Shown: positions 31,491 to 40,860 of the stretch, piece by piece
Layout: every line of letters begins with the position of its first letter
How positions within the stretch are numbered: the first letter of the stretch is position 1
DNA from: Akkermansiaceae bacterium
GTDB taxonomy: Bacteria; Verrucomicrobiota; Verrucomicrobiia; Verrucomicrobiales; Akkermansiaceae
NCBI GenBank assembly: GCA_903908495.1
Contig: CAIVSK010000379.1
Span: 1 to 50,542 of the forward strand
Reading direction: 5' to 3'
Length of the DNA: 50,542 nucleotides
Notes under the pieces: model-generated
Told to the model about the DNA's origin: nothing
The model's input: the letters and a program-made list of their open reading frames with translations, nothing else
Database searches by the model: none
Translations under genes and position numbers: made by a program

Positions 31491-33215
31491 TTAGTGACTG
31501 TGGAAGACGGCGATTTCCGACAAGCCGATGTTGAGGGTGCTGGGTTTCACCTCGTTGACGGCGAAAATCAACCATTTCACCCGTTTGGTCGGAAACTTGA
31601 TTTCAAGGCCCTTCTTTGCATCATCCTGCAAGGCATCGATCTTGATCGTGCTGCCATCGCTGAAGACGAGCATGCCGGAGCGGATCTGGTCAAGGGCGTT
31701 GCGGCGGTCGAAGAGCCAGATGCGATCGATGGATTGTTCTTCCGGCCAGGTCAGGCGAACGGTGGCGGTGTCGCGTTCGCCCTTGCTGCACCACTCGCGA
31801 TGGATGTCGCCGGGAAAGCCATCAACCACGCCGTCGGTTAGTCCGGCGATGTCGTAGTCGGGATGGGTGGAGCTGACCGTGACGGTGGCGCGCGGGGCAA
31901 TGTTGTCTGGCCCGGTGAGGGGGCTGGGCGGCGGCACCGGATCCGTGGGGGCGAGCAGGCGGACCTCTTGCAGGCACATGCCATAGCGGCTGCCGGGTGG
32001 CAGCGACTTGAAGTGAATGCCGTCGCAGCCCTCGCTGAAGTTGCCGGCATAGCACAACCACAGCGAGCGGCCGTCACCCCCGATGAACTTGGACGGGAAA
32101 TTCACGAAGTATGCCTGCTCGCCGAAGTTTTTCAGATAAGACACCAATTTCCACGGCCCAGTGGCCCGGTCGGATTCCAGGATATAGGTATTGAAGCGGG
32201 TGACGGTGGTGGTCCCATCGGTGACGCACATCAGGAATTTTTTGAGCGGTGCATTATAGGTCATGGTGACACAACCCATGTTGTCGCGCCATTCGGCGAT
32301 GGGCTGGATCTTGGCAAAGTCGCTGGTCCAATTTGCCTCGCCATTGGGCTGGTTGCCGGCGAAGAACTCGTATTTCGAAGCATCGTTCATGTTTTCGATG
32401 CTCGGCTTCACCCGCGTGAGATAGGCTTGGTCGGCGGTGATCCAGCTGTTATAGGCATAGCGGCGCTTGTTGCTGTCGCTGGCGCCCTGGGCGACCAGAT
32501 AGGCCTTGCCGTCGGGTGAGTGTTGCATGGCTTTGCCGAAATCAACAAAGTGTGGCGCGCCGATTTTGACGGGTTCGCCATTCAGCGAGTGCTCACCGAA
32601 GAGCGGCTTTTCCGGCGTGCAGGGCGTCTCGGACCAGGTCTTGCCTAAGTCGGTGGAGGTGCGGAAACCGACGAACGGCCCAAGCCATGGCCAGTTGAAA
32701 GTGCGGCCGTCGTGGGCCACCGAGCCGGACGGGTGCAGGCAGTAGGTGCCATAATACCAGACACCGTCCTGCACCAGGCTGCCGCAGGGGTAACGGCCCT
32801 CATAGGGACGCGGACTCGATTTGAAGACGCCCTGGTTGGTGACAGTTAGCTTGAGCGGGTCGTCGCCGAGGATGGTGGCATGGCCGGTGGTGGCGCCGTC
32901 ACCGCCGGAACCGGAACCAAGGCCGTTGACGTTGCCGTCGGTCCACGGGGAGTAGAGATTGCCGTCGGCGGCCCACGACGGGTACCAGGTGTCCGCACCG
33001 GTGTATTCCGCATGGCGGCCGGTGAACACAACGCCGGTTAGAGTAGCGGACTGCGGAAACGGACAGTCTGGCGGAGCCTGGCTCGGCCATGGGGTCAGTG
33101 CATGCGGTGGCGGTGGCGGCGGCGCGTCGACCAGGCGGGTGGTTGCCGGATCGGCCGCGATGGCGCGCGAGGCGAGCCACAGCGTGGCGAGAATCATGTT
33201 GGCGGGGTGTTTCAT
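31491..33215 (-). CDS. Secreted beta-propeller (GH43/117-like) protein with F5/8C-like C-terminus
   Basis: The ATG at 33213-33215 (MKHPANMILATLWLASRAIA) starts a 574-residue product with a signal peptide. Residues about 60-420 show propeller-like repeats (GVVFTGRHAEYTGADTWYPS, FVGFRTSTDLGKTWSETP, NMGCVTMTYNAPLKKFLM, GPWKLVSY), reminiscent of five-bladed GH43/GH117 or DUF4185-type folds. Residues about 435-574 (IAPRATVTVSSTHPDYDIAG, STLNIGLSEIAVF) are an F5/8C-like module. I cannot name catalytic residues, so enzyme or lectin are both open. Gaps to both neighbours are under 30 bases. Confidence 0.65.
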   Translation of the reverse strand: MKHPANMILATLWLASRAIAADPATTRLVDAPPPPPPHALTPWPSQAPPDCPFPQSATLTGVVFTGRHAEYTGADTWYPSWAADGNLYSPWTDGNVNGLGSGSGGDGATTGHATILGDDPLKLTVTNQGVFKSSPRPYEGRYPCGSLVQDGVWYYGTYCLHPSGSVAHDGRTFNWPWLGPFVGFRTSTDLGKTWSETPCTPEKPLFGEHSLNGEPVKIGAPHFVDFGKAMQHSPDGKAYLVAQGASDSNKRRYAYNSWITADQAYLTRVKPSIENMNDASKYEFFAGNQPNGEANWTSDFAKIQPIAEWRDNMGCVTMTYNAPLKKFLMCVTDGTTTVTRFNTYILESDRATGPWKLVSYLKNFGEQAYFVNFPSKFIGGDGRSLWLCYAGNFSEGCDGIHFKSLPPGSRYGMCLQEVRLLAPTDPVPPPSPLTGPDNIAPRATVTVSSTHPDYDIAGLTDGVVDGFPGDIHREWCSKGERDTATVRLTWPEEQSIDRIWLFDRRNALDQIRSGMLVFSDGSTIKIDALQDDAKKGLEIKFPTKRVKWLIFAVNEVKPSTLNIGLSEIAVFHSH

Positions 33216-33243
33216 ACGATTGCTAGATATGGATATCGGTGGG

Positions 33244-36200
33244 CTATTTGCCTGTTGCCTTGGAGCCGGCCAGGGCGGTGATTTCGGCCGGGGTGAGGGC
33301 CCGGCTGTAGATCCGCACTTCGTCCATCGCGCCCTTCCACATCCGTTCGCGGCCGTTCCAGCAACCGAACTTGACGTGCGTGAGATCGACGGCCCTGGCG
33401 GTCTGCACTCCGGCGCTGGCTTCTTCGGCCCCGTTGACAAAGAGCCTCAGGCTGCGCGCTTTGGCGTCATAGGTCACGGCGAGGTGGACCCACTGGCCGA
33501 GCTTGTCCGGGGTGAATTCGAATTTGGAATGCACCTCGCCGATGCCGTTGAGGTGGACGTTGACCTTTTTGGTGTCCTTGGCGACGTTCCAATGGATGTC
33601 GCCCCAGGTCCAGTTGTCACAGTGGAGCACGGAGGCGTAGACATCCTTGGCATAGTCGGTCAGATTCACCCACAATGCGATGGTCACCGCGGTTTGCATG
33701 CCGAGATCGGGCACTTCGAGGAAGCCCTTCTCACCGTCTAACTGCAAACACTTGCCTTGTTTGCCGACGCTGCGGCTCGCACCGGCGGCCAAAGCGGCGT
33801 CTTGTTTGTTAGGTGAGGAATCCTTCGCGATTGCGCCATCCTCTTCGAACGAGTAGGACGCCAGTGCGTCGCCGGGCGGCGGGTTGATTCTTACCAATTC
33901 GCGGGTCAACACGACGGGTTGGGTGGAGTCGCCATCGAAGCCGATGATGCCGACGATGGATACCGTGTTGCCGGCTGCGAGCTTCGTCATCGGCGCATAG
34001 TGACTGGTGATCACCTTGACCGGGGCCTCGCCGGTGTCGTCTCCCAGGGTGAAGAACGCCGGATCTGCTGAGGCCTCTTTGACCACGCCCTGCATGCTCA
34101 CCAGGCGGCCGATGGCGCTTGCCAGGCCGCGGTTTTTTGCCGGGCTGGCGGGGGCACTGCGGCTGGCGCCCTTGGTCGGAGGGCTGTTCAGCTCGACGTA
34201 GCGTTCTTTGTTAGGTTTGGTTTTGAGTGTGCCGGTGAGACTCACGCAGACGTCCGCGGCGCACTTGTCCTGGCCGGTTTTTCCATCCTCGACGCGGATG
34301 CCGGACTTGCCATCGAGATCGGCGACGTAGAAGAAATCCGTCGAGCGCTCCAGGGTCAGCGGGTCGGCGGCCGCCAGGGTGACGGGTTTGCCGACCAGCA
34401 CGAGCGGCGTGCCATCCCTGAGTTTGGCGGCTGCGGCGATGCTCATGAATTTTTCCGGTTTGGCCAGGCTGGCGATCTCGCCAGCCGTGAGCACTTTTTC
34501 AAACAGCCGGAATTCATCCATCTCGCCACTGAACCCGCGTGCGCCGGACTCGGCACCACCGATCCGGGCGGGCTGGGATAGGTTGAGGCGGGGAGCGGCG
34601 GAAATGCTTCTACTAACATCCAATTTGCCGTTGATATAGAATGCGACGCTCTGCGCGGCTGGATCATAGGTCACGGCCACATGGCACCATTCGCCGGCCC
34701 GTGCGGGGGAGAAATGGAATTCAGATGCTTGCGGTGGCAGTCCCTCGATGCCGAGTTGCACGGCCCCGCTGGCGTTGAGCGTGAGCCTGAGGGCGCCGCC
34801 ATCGGTGCACAGCAAACTTGAATCGGGGTTGACGTTGTGCGGGTTGATCCAAGCCGCTATGGTGGCGCACTTCAATTCACCTATCGGCGTGATCGCGATG
34901 AAGGCCGCCGCCCCGTCGAGATTGACGGCACCGTCGCGCATTCCCATGCTGCGGGTGGCCCCCTTGCGCAGCACGCCGGATTTCCCGTTGTCACTGCTGT
35001 CATTTGCAATAGCACCACACTTCTCGTCGAAATCATAGGCAATCACCCGCTCGGTCGGTGCCGCCAGATTGACTTCCAACGTTGCCTCGCCCTTGAGCGC
35101 CCCGTCATCGGCGGTGAGCTTGAGGATATACCTGCCCGGCTTGTCGACCAACACGTCGGTGCGCGGGCGGTCCGGGTGGGTGAAGGAGACATTGCCGGGG
35201 CCGCTCGCTTTGCTCCAAGCCACCGACACCGGCCCGTTAGGCAAACCGTCGTCGTGGACCGTTCCCTCCAAGTTGAATGACGGATAGCGGAAATTGAGAT
35301 TGAGGGCGGGGCCGGGATCAACGACGGGTGCCTGGTTGGGTTTGTCGACTCCGTCATAAACCTTGAAGCCCCAGAGTGCGGCCCATTGTTCAGGTCGTCC
35401 GGAATCCTGGCCGAGGAGGGTGATTCTAACATAACGGGCGCGGGCCTCACCCTTGTCGAGCATGATGCCCGGTTGCGTGTTTTGCTTGCCATCGGCGAAG
35501 GTCTGCCAGGTTTTCGCATCGTTGGAGGTCTCGATCAGATACCGGTTGGCAACCTGGGGGTACTGGAATTCGGTTTCGACGCGGCGGACCGGAGACGTCT
35601 TGCCGAGGTCCACCTGGAGCCACTGTGGATAGTGGTTGTCCGCGGCCTTCCAGAGAGTGCCGTTGTTTTCGTCAGCGGCATATTGCGGTCGGAACTCGGC
35701 ACTCAGGAACGAGGAGGCCGTGGCTGGCTTGCCGAGGGCGAGATTGGTGTCGCGCTTGGTGGATGGGGCGAGGTAGCCCACTCCGGCGTGGCCGGGTTGG
35801 ACCTTTTCGATCGAGCCGTCCGCGTTGAAATAGAGTTGGGAGATGCAGGTTTGGCGGTGGGCGCCATCCGGGTCGTGGGGATTGTCGTGGCGATGATAAG
35901 TAATGTAGACCCGCTCACCTTCAACCAACATCGAGTGGTGGCCAGGGCCGTCGACGGTATCGTCATCTGTGGTCTCAAGGATGGGGTTTTTGGCGGGGTC
36001 GTAGTCAAACGGCCCGGTTGGCGATTTGCTGGTGGAGTATTTGACGTTATAGGTGGAGTCCTGGCACATCGCGTCCGAATACATCAGATAGTAGAGTCCC
36101 TTGCGCTTGAACATGTAGGGGGCTTCCATGCAGCCGGTCACCAATCCCTTGGGCGGGTTGGGCAGCGCGTCATGCTTGAAATACTGGATCGGCTCGCCAT

Positions 36201-36777
36201 CAAACGAGTGCATGTCGGGCTTGAGCTTGGCCACGGTGGGATGCCACCAGGTGCTGTACCAGAGATAGGCAGATTCATCGTCATCGATAAAGGCCTCGCC
36301 ATCGAGCACGATCGAGCCTTTGGGAGTTTGGTCGGGAATCATTTCCTTGCCCTCCGCCCCCATGAGGTTGGTCCATGGACCGGTCGGACTCTCGGCGGAT
36401 GCTGCCCAAATCTGGCAGGGGACGCTGCTGAACATATAGAATTTCTCGTGGACCTGAACCACCGACGGGGCCCACTTGAAATCGGTCTTGGGCCAATTCA
36501 TGGATTGCCAGGTCCAATTGACATAGTCCTTGGAAGTCCAGACGCCAGCGGGGCCGCGCCCGACGTCCCAACCGTCCGGAGTGACATACAAGTAATAGGT
36601 GTCGCCGAACTTGCGGCTGCACGGATCGGCAAAATAGCCTGGAATGACCGGGTTGCCAGCCTGCAATGCATCCCAGGCCGTTGCGGCAGCAACGGAAGAG
36701 GGCATCAACAGTGCCGACGCTTGGGCGGCGGCGAGGACCATACGGAACAACTTGGTTAGCGCAAGCGTGGGATTCAT
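33244..36777 (-). CDS. Multi-modular GH43 arabinosidase/xylosidase-like enzyme
   Basis: The 1177-residue protein has a signal peptide (about 1-32) and a GH43 propeller (40-345) with the catalytic trio visible: Asp51 in GYFADP, Asp near 165 in EAFIDDDESAYL and Glu218 in GCMEAPYMF. Then follow an F5/8C module (about 350-480), a PKD-like domain (about 485-590), a LamG domain (about 595-760), an OB/nuclease-inhibitor-like segment (about 765-920) and a second LamG domain (about 935-1170). GH43 enzymes usually remove alpha-L-arabinofuranose or beta-xylose. The many binding modules suggest insoluble polysaccharide. Second gene of the GH51 unit. Confidence 0.9.
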   Translation of the reverse strand: MNPTLALTKLFRMVLAAAQASALLMPSSVAAATAWDALQAGNPVIPGYFADPCSRKFGDTYYLYVTPDGWDVGRGPAGVWTSKDYVNWTWQSMNWPKTDFKWAPSVVQVHEKFYMFSSVPCQIWAASAESPTGPWTNLMGAEGKEMIPDQTPKGSIVLDGEAFIDDDESAYLWYSTWWHPTVAKLKPDMHSFDGEPIQYFKHDALPNPPKGLVTGCMEAPYMFKRKGLYYLMYSDAMCQDSTYNVKYSTSKSPTGPFDYDPAKNPILETTDDDTVDGPGHHSMLVEGERVYITYHRHDNPHDPDGAHRQTCISQLYFNADGSIEKVQPGHAGVGYLAPSTKRDTNLALGKPATASSFLSAEFRPQYAADENNGTLWKAADNHYPQWLQVDLGKTSPVRRVETEFQYPQVANRYLIETSNDAKTWQTFADGKQNTQPGIMLDKGEARARYVRITLLGQDSGRPEQWAALWGFKVYDGVDKPNQAPVVDPGPALNLNFRYPSFNLEGTVHDDGLPNGPVSVAWSKASGPGNVSFTHPDRPRTDVLVDKPGRYILKLTADDGALKGEATLEVNLAAPTERVIAYDFDEKCGAIANDSSDNGKSGVLRKGATRSMGMRDGAVNLDGAAAFIAITPIGELKCATIAAWINPHNVNPDSSLLCTDGGALRLTLNASGAVQLGIEGLPPQASEFHFSPARAGEWCHVAVTYDPAAQSVAFYINGKLDVSRSISAAPRLNLSQPARIGGAESGARGFSGEMDEFRLFEKVLTAGEIASLAKPEKFMSIAAAAKLRDGTPLVLVGKPVTLAAADPLTLERSTDFFYVADLDGKSGIRVEDGKTGQDKCAADVCVSLTGTLKTKPNKERYVELNSPPTKGASRSAPASPAKNRGLASAIGRLVSMQGVVKEASADPAFFTLGDDTGEAPVKVITSHYAPMTKLAAGNTVSIVGIIGFDGDSTQPVVLTRELVRINPPPGDALASYSFEEDGAIAKDSSPNKQDAALAAGASRSVGKQGKCLQLDGEKGFLEVPDLGMQTAVTIALWVNLTDYAKDVYASVLHCDNWTWGDIHWNVAKDTKKVNVHLNGIGEVHSKFEFTPDKLGQWVHLAVTYDAKARSLRLFVNGAEEASAGVQTARAVDLTHVKFGCWNGRERMWKGAMDEVRIYSRALTPAEITALAGSKATGK

Positions 36778-36855
36778 AACATTGGGACAATGATACTGGA
36801 GACTCCTGACTCACGGTCTTTCCGCCCGTGCCGGCGGTTGCTGGATGAACGATCT

Positions 36856-39354
36856 TCAGGGGGCGGCGTCGATGCGGAAAATGGTCAGCGAATAGGGCTT
36901 GAGCGTGTATTGAAATTCCGGGGCGACACCCTCGAAGGTCGATTCCACGGGCACCACCTTGGTGGGATCGTCCAGCGTGTTTTCAGCGGTAGGTTGGTCG
37001 CCGCTGAGGGTGATGACGCGGGCCTTGGGCTTGAGCGTGGCGGCTCCCTTGATGCGGATGGTGGTCGCCAGCGGACCGAGCCCCGGGTTGACCGCCTTGA
37101 GGATGATCTGGTGGGTCTTGTCGTCCCTGCCGCCCAGAGCATAGACGCCGGCTTGGCGCTGGGGAGCCTGCAGCTTGGCTGTCTGCATGTGTTTGCCATC
37201 GAGCGAGCAGGTCACCTTGTCGGCTTTGACTTCCAGCTTGATGTCATACCAACGGTTGGCTTCGATCTTAACGTTAGGTCCGGCGGCGATTTCGTGGTTG
37301 GCGCCGCCTTCTTTAATTTCGACGGATGAGCGGGTGTTGCCCCAGCCGCCGATATTCCAGTGGGCCATGTTCTCCGCATCCTTGACGCGGAACAGGATGA
37401 GGAAGCCCTCGGCGCCGCCTAGTTTGCGCGCCTTGAGTGTTAGGGTATAGTCCGTCCATGCCGGGTCGCCGGCGAGGGCCAGTAGGTTCTCGCCCGCAGC
37501 GCTTTGCCGCAGCGCGCCGTCGCTGGCTTTCCACTCGCCGCTGACCAGGTTCCAGCCCGCGCTGCCCTTGCCGAGATCGCTTTGATAGAGTGTCCTGCCG
37601 TTTTGTTCGACCTTGATGTCCTTGTATTCGGCTTGGGTGCCCCAGGTGCCGACGCCGATGCCGCCAGTGCTTTTCGGTGCTGGATTGGCGGGTTCCTCGA
37701 CCTTGGTGGCGAGGGTGACATCGGGGCGATGGGCGCCGAACAAGGTTTGCACATGATAGGATGAACGCCCGGTACTGCGCGAACTGTCAAAGCGGATGAG
37801 GTTCACCGCCCAGGCGCGGTTGTTGACGTTCTCGAAGAGCGGCGCGTAGGACGCCATGGTGACGACATCCGAGTTGCGCTCCATGCCGATCATGAAAGCG
37901 GCCTCGGACAGGGCTCCGAGCAGGTTGCCGGAGCCCACGTTGTTGTTCACGGCGTATTCGCCGACATAGATTTTGGGGCCGCTACGGCTGTAGTTGTCAT
38001 ATTTCTTCTCGTTGGCGAAGAACCATTGCGGGGCGACGTAGTAGTGCTCGTCGACGATTTCCACCGGTGCGTTGGGGATCGGGCAGTCAGCGATGGTGAT
38101 GATGGCGGGATAGCTGGCCTTGATGGCGTCATAAAACCGCCGATAGTTCTTGAAATACTGGCTGCCGCTGTTTTCGTTGCCGATTTCGACGTACTTGATC
38201 TTGAACGGCTCGGGGTGGCCGTTTTTGGCGCGCTCCGCGCCCCACTTGCTGGTGGCGGGGCCGTTGGCGTATTCCAGCGCGTCGAGGGTGTCCTGGATAT
38301 AGGGTTGGAGCTCGTCGGGTTTGGTGACCACTTCGGGGCTGCGGAAGGCGCAGGACAGGCCGGCGTTGATCACATACATCGGCTCGGAGTGCAGATCCTC
38401 GCAGAGTTGCAGATATTCGTGGAAGCCGAGGCCCTCGGTGTTGTGATAGCCCCAGAGGTCCCAGCGGCCGGGCCGGCGGGCGATGTCGCCGATGGAGCGT
38501 TTCCATTGGATGCGGTTTTCCAAGGTGACCCCTTCCACCACGCAGCCGCCGGGAAACCGCACGAATCCCGGCTTGAGCGCCTGCAATTGCTCCACCAGGT
38601 CCTCGCGTAGCCCGTTAGGACGCTCGTGGTAGGTCTTGGGAAACAGCGAGACGACATCCAGCCAGAGCGTGCCGGGCACGGCAATGCACAGCGCCAGCCG
38701 CGCATGCGGATCGGTGCCTGTGGCTAGCAGTTTGCACGCGTGGCGCTGCCATTTTCCCGTGACCCCGGGTATCTCGGTTTTGGCGTAAACTTTCGTGCCA
38801 TCGGCACTTTCCAATCGTGCCAGTATTGTTAGATCAGCCTCGGTGCGGGCATAGAACGACAGGTCATAGCTGGCGCCCTGCTTGACGGACATGCCCCAGT
38901 AGCCTTCATTGGCCACCCCGGCGCGGCTGCCGGGCGCTTTGACTTCCAGCCGCATCGAGTGCGGCGTCTGGTCATTGAGCGGGTTGGCCTCATCCAGCGC
39001 GATGGTGGCGGTGGCACCGCCCTCGGCGATGAGGGACCATGCGTGCAGCTCGTTTTTGTACCATTTGGGGTGTTTAAAGCCTTTGGGTGTGACCATCTGC
39101 TCGCCCTGCATGCTGGCCCCGGCGGCCACCTGCATCTCCTCGAACGCGCGGTTTTGCACCATCTCGGCATAGATTCCGCCGTCTCCGGCGTGATTGATCT
39201 CCTCGTAAAAAATGCCCCACAGCGATGGACTGACCTTCACTCCCGGTTGATTGGCGCTCACCGTGATGATGGCCGGCGCGGCCTGCAAGCCGCTGGCTAG
39301 CAGCAACGCGGCACCGAGGGGTACTAGGGCGGAGGGGTGGAGCGGTAGATTCAC
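36856..39354 (-). CDS. GH51 alpha-L-arabinofuranosidase
   Basis: The 832-residue protein has a signal peptide (1-26) and a GH51 architecture: N-terminal CBM-like domain, TIM barrel with acid/base Glu394 in VEIGNENSGS and nucleophile Glu436 in VDEHYYV, then a beta domain interrupted by a LamG/CBM66-like insertion (about 575-760). It removes alpha-L-arabinofuranosyl residues from arabinan or arabinoxylan. The start is GTG at 39352-39354. It is the first gene of the leftward five-gene unit and is divergent from the uxaE operon across 234 bases. Confidence 0.9.
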   Translation of the reverse strand: MNLPLHPSALVPLGAALLLASGLQAAPAIITVSANQPGVKVSPSLWGIFYEEINHAGDGGIYAEMVQNRAFEEMQVAAGASMQGEQMVTPKGFKHPKWYKNELHAWSLIAEGGATATIALDEANPLNDQTPHSMRLEVKAPGSRAGVANEGYWGMSVKQGASYDLSFYARTEADLTILARLESADGTKVYAKTEIPGVTGKWQRHACKLLATGTDPHARLALCIAVPGTLWLDVVSLFPKTYHERPNGLREDLVEQLQALKPGFVRFPGGCVVEGVTLENRIQWKRSIGDIARRPGRWDLWGYHNTEGLGFHEYLQLCEDLHSEPMYVINAGLSCAFRSPEVVTKPDELQPYIQDTLDALEYANGPATSKWGAERAKNGHPEPFKIKYVEIGNENSGSQYFKNYRRFYDAIKASYPAIITIADCPIPNAPVEIVDEHYYVAPQWFFANEKKYDNYSRSGPKIYVGEYAVNNNVGSGNLLGALSEAAFMIGMERNSDVVTMASYAPLFENVNNRAWAVNLIRFDSSRSTGRSSYHVQTLFGAHRPDVTLATKVEEPANPAPKSTGGIGVGTWGTQAEYKDIKVEQNGRTLYQSDLGKGSAGWNLVSGEWKASDGALRQSAAGENLLALAGDPAWTDYTLTLKARKLGGAEGFLILFRVKDAENMAHWNIGGWGNTRSSVEIKEGGANHEIAAGPNVKIEANRWYDIKLEVKADKVTCSLDGKHMQTAKLQAPQRQAGVYALGGRDDKTHQIILKAVNPGLGPLATTIRIKGAATLKPKARVITLSGDQPTAENTLDDPTKVVPVESTFEGVAPEFQYTLKPYSLTIFRIDAAP

Positions 39355-39588
39355 GCTGCAAATTACCGCGCCGGACGGCGGGAACTAACCGTCTTGTGGT
39401 ATGACAGTCATCTTGGCGGTGGGCGGTCGATTCGGCCGGGCGATGGGCGGCGCTCGCATGCCATCCCTTGTGCGCATGACCCGGTGGGGGCCTCCCGGTG
39501 CCTGGCGGAGGTGAAAAAATTCTGGGCTGGGTCACGATTGTCCATTGCAATACACTGCACTTGTATGCATCTATAGCGCCGCAAGCAG
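39355..39588. promoter_or_regulatory. Divergent regulatory region between the GH51 unit and the uxaE operon
   Basis: The 234 bases hold promoters for both directions. Near the uxaE side there is an imperfect inverted repeat, ATACA (39550-39554) / TGTAT (39562-39566), flanked by TGCA on both sides (39546-39549 and 39566-39569), like sugar-regulator operators of the LacI or GntR type. A TTGTCC (39538-39543) and a TATAGC (39572-39577) could be promoter parts but spacing is uncertain. Sharing the region would let one inducer switch both glycosidases and sugar oxidation. Confidence 0.4.
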
Positions 39589-40860
39589 ATGTCGATCCAC
39601 GCAATGAACAAACTCCTGGCTATTCAAAAACACACCTTCGGGATGGGCGACCGCTTCGCCCATCAAGGCCTGGCGCAACTTCGCGCCATCATGCTCGCCA
39701 ACGACGCGGGATTTTCCGTCTATCCCACCTGGAACAAGTCCAACCGCGAGCATACCATCGTCCACAGCCATCCCAACGATCTGCGCGCGGAAGCGGATGC
39801 GGCGGTGGCTGCCCTGGGCTGGTACAGCGACTATTATGTGGATGCCGATCACATCGGGCTGAAAACGGTGGCACCGTTTCTAGCAGGCAGTAATTTCTTC
39901 ACCCTGGATGTGGCGGACTTCACCGGCAAGCCGGCGGACGCCGCCAGCCTGAGTGCGTTCGCCACCGCCATGGATGACTACCACGGCGAGTTGCCCATTC
40001 CCGGGATCGCCTCGCCGGTCATCCTCACCACGGAGGTGGTGCGTGCGGCTGCTGCCAAGTTCTTGCTCGCGATGCAGGAGGCCGGGCGCATCTATCGGCA
40101 CATCGCGGAGCACAGGGGGGCGGCTACCTTTGTCGTCGAGGTGTCGGTGGATGAGACCGACACGCCGCAGACGCCGGTGGAGTTGTTCTTGATTTTGGCG
40201 ATGCTCGCGCAGGAAGGCGTGCCGGTGCAGACCATCGCGCCGAAGTTCACCGGACGTTTCAACAAGGGGGTGGATTACGTCGGCGACCTCGCTCAGTTCG
40301 AGAAGGAATTCGACGAGGACTTGTATGTCATCGCCTATGCCATCGGCGAATTCGCCCTGCCCACCTCACTCAAACTCAGCGTCCATTCCGGCAGCGACAA
40401 GTTCTCGCTCTATCCGATCATCAACCGCCTGCTCAAGAAGCACGACGCAGGCCTCCACGTCAAGACCGCCGGCACCACCTGGCTGGAAGAGGTCATCGGC
40501 CTGGCCGAGTCCGGCGGTGAAGGCCTGGCCGTGGCCAAGGCGATTTACGCCGGTGCCTGCGGCCGCTTCGCCGAGCTCACCGGCCCCTATGCGACGGTCA
40601 TTGATATAGACACGTCGCAGCTTCCGGAGGCGCGCGAAGTGGATGCTTGGTCGGCTGAGCAATACGCCGCGGCGCTGCGCCACGACCCGGACTGCGCGCA
40701 GTACAACCGGCATTTCCGCCAGCTCATCCACGTGGCCTTCAAGGTCGCCGCGGAAATGGGCTCCCGCTACACCGACGCCTTGCTCGCCAACGCGGACATC
40801 ATCGCCCACAACGTGACCTCCAACCTGTTGGATCGTCATCTAACACCTCTGTATGTATGA
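39589..40860 (+). CDS. uxaE: Tagaturonate epimerase
   Basis: The 423-residue protein matches the UxaE family: MNKLLAIQKHTFGMGDRFAH at the N-terminus, then HSHPNDLRAEADAAV, PKFTGRFNKGVDYVGD, KLSVHSGSDKFSLYP and HVKTAGTTWLEEVIGLAESG. UxaE interconverts D-tagaturonate and D-fructuronate in the cytoplasm. The ATG at 39589 or the one at 39604 may be used; the second matches the usual family start. The stop overlaps the next start as ATGA, so the three genes are translationally coupled. There are no uronate isomerase (uxaC) or uxaB/uxuB genes in the window. Confidence 0.9.
   Translation: MSIHAMNKLLAIQKHTFGMGDRFAHQGLAQLRAIMLANDAGFSVYPTWNKSNREHTIVHSHPNDLRAEADAAVAALGWYSDYYVDADHIGLKTVAPFLAGSNFFTLDVADFTGKPADAASLSAFATAMDDYHGELPIPGIASPVILTTEVVRAAAAKFLLAMQEAGRIYRHIAEHRGAATFVVEVSVDETDTPQTPVELFLILAMLAQEGVPVQTIAPKFTGRFNKGVDYVGDLAQFEKEFDEDLYVIAYAIGEFALPTSLKLSVHSGSDKFSLYPIINRLLKKHDAGLHVKTAGTTWLEEVIGLAESGGEGLAVAKAIYAGACGRFAELTGPYATVIDIDTSQLPEAREVDAWSAEQYAAALRHDPDCAQYNRHFRQLIHVAFKVAAEMGSRYTDALLANADIIAHNVTSNLLDRHLTPLYV

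Noticed and set aside
33085..33105. A ninth copy of the island motif (CATGGGGTCAGTGC) in the right half
   Set aside because: Only the first arm matches, the second arm is missing and the site is inside a coding region.
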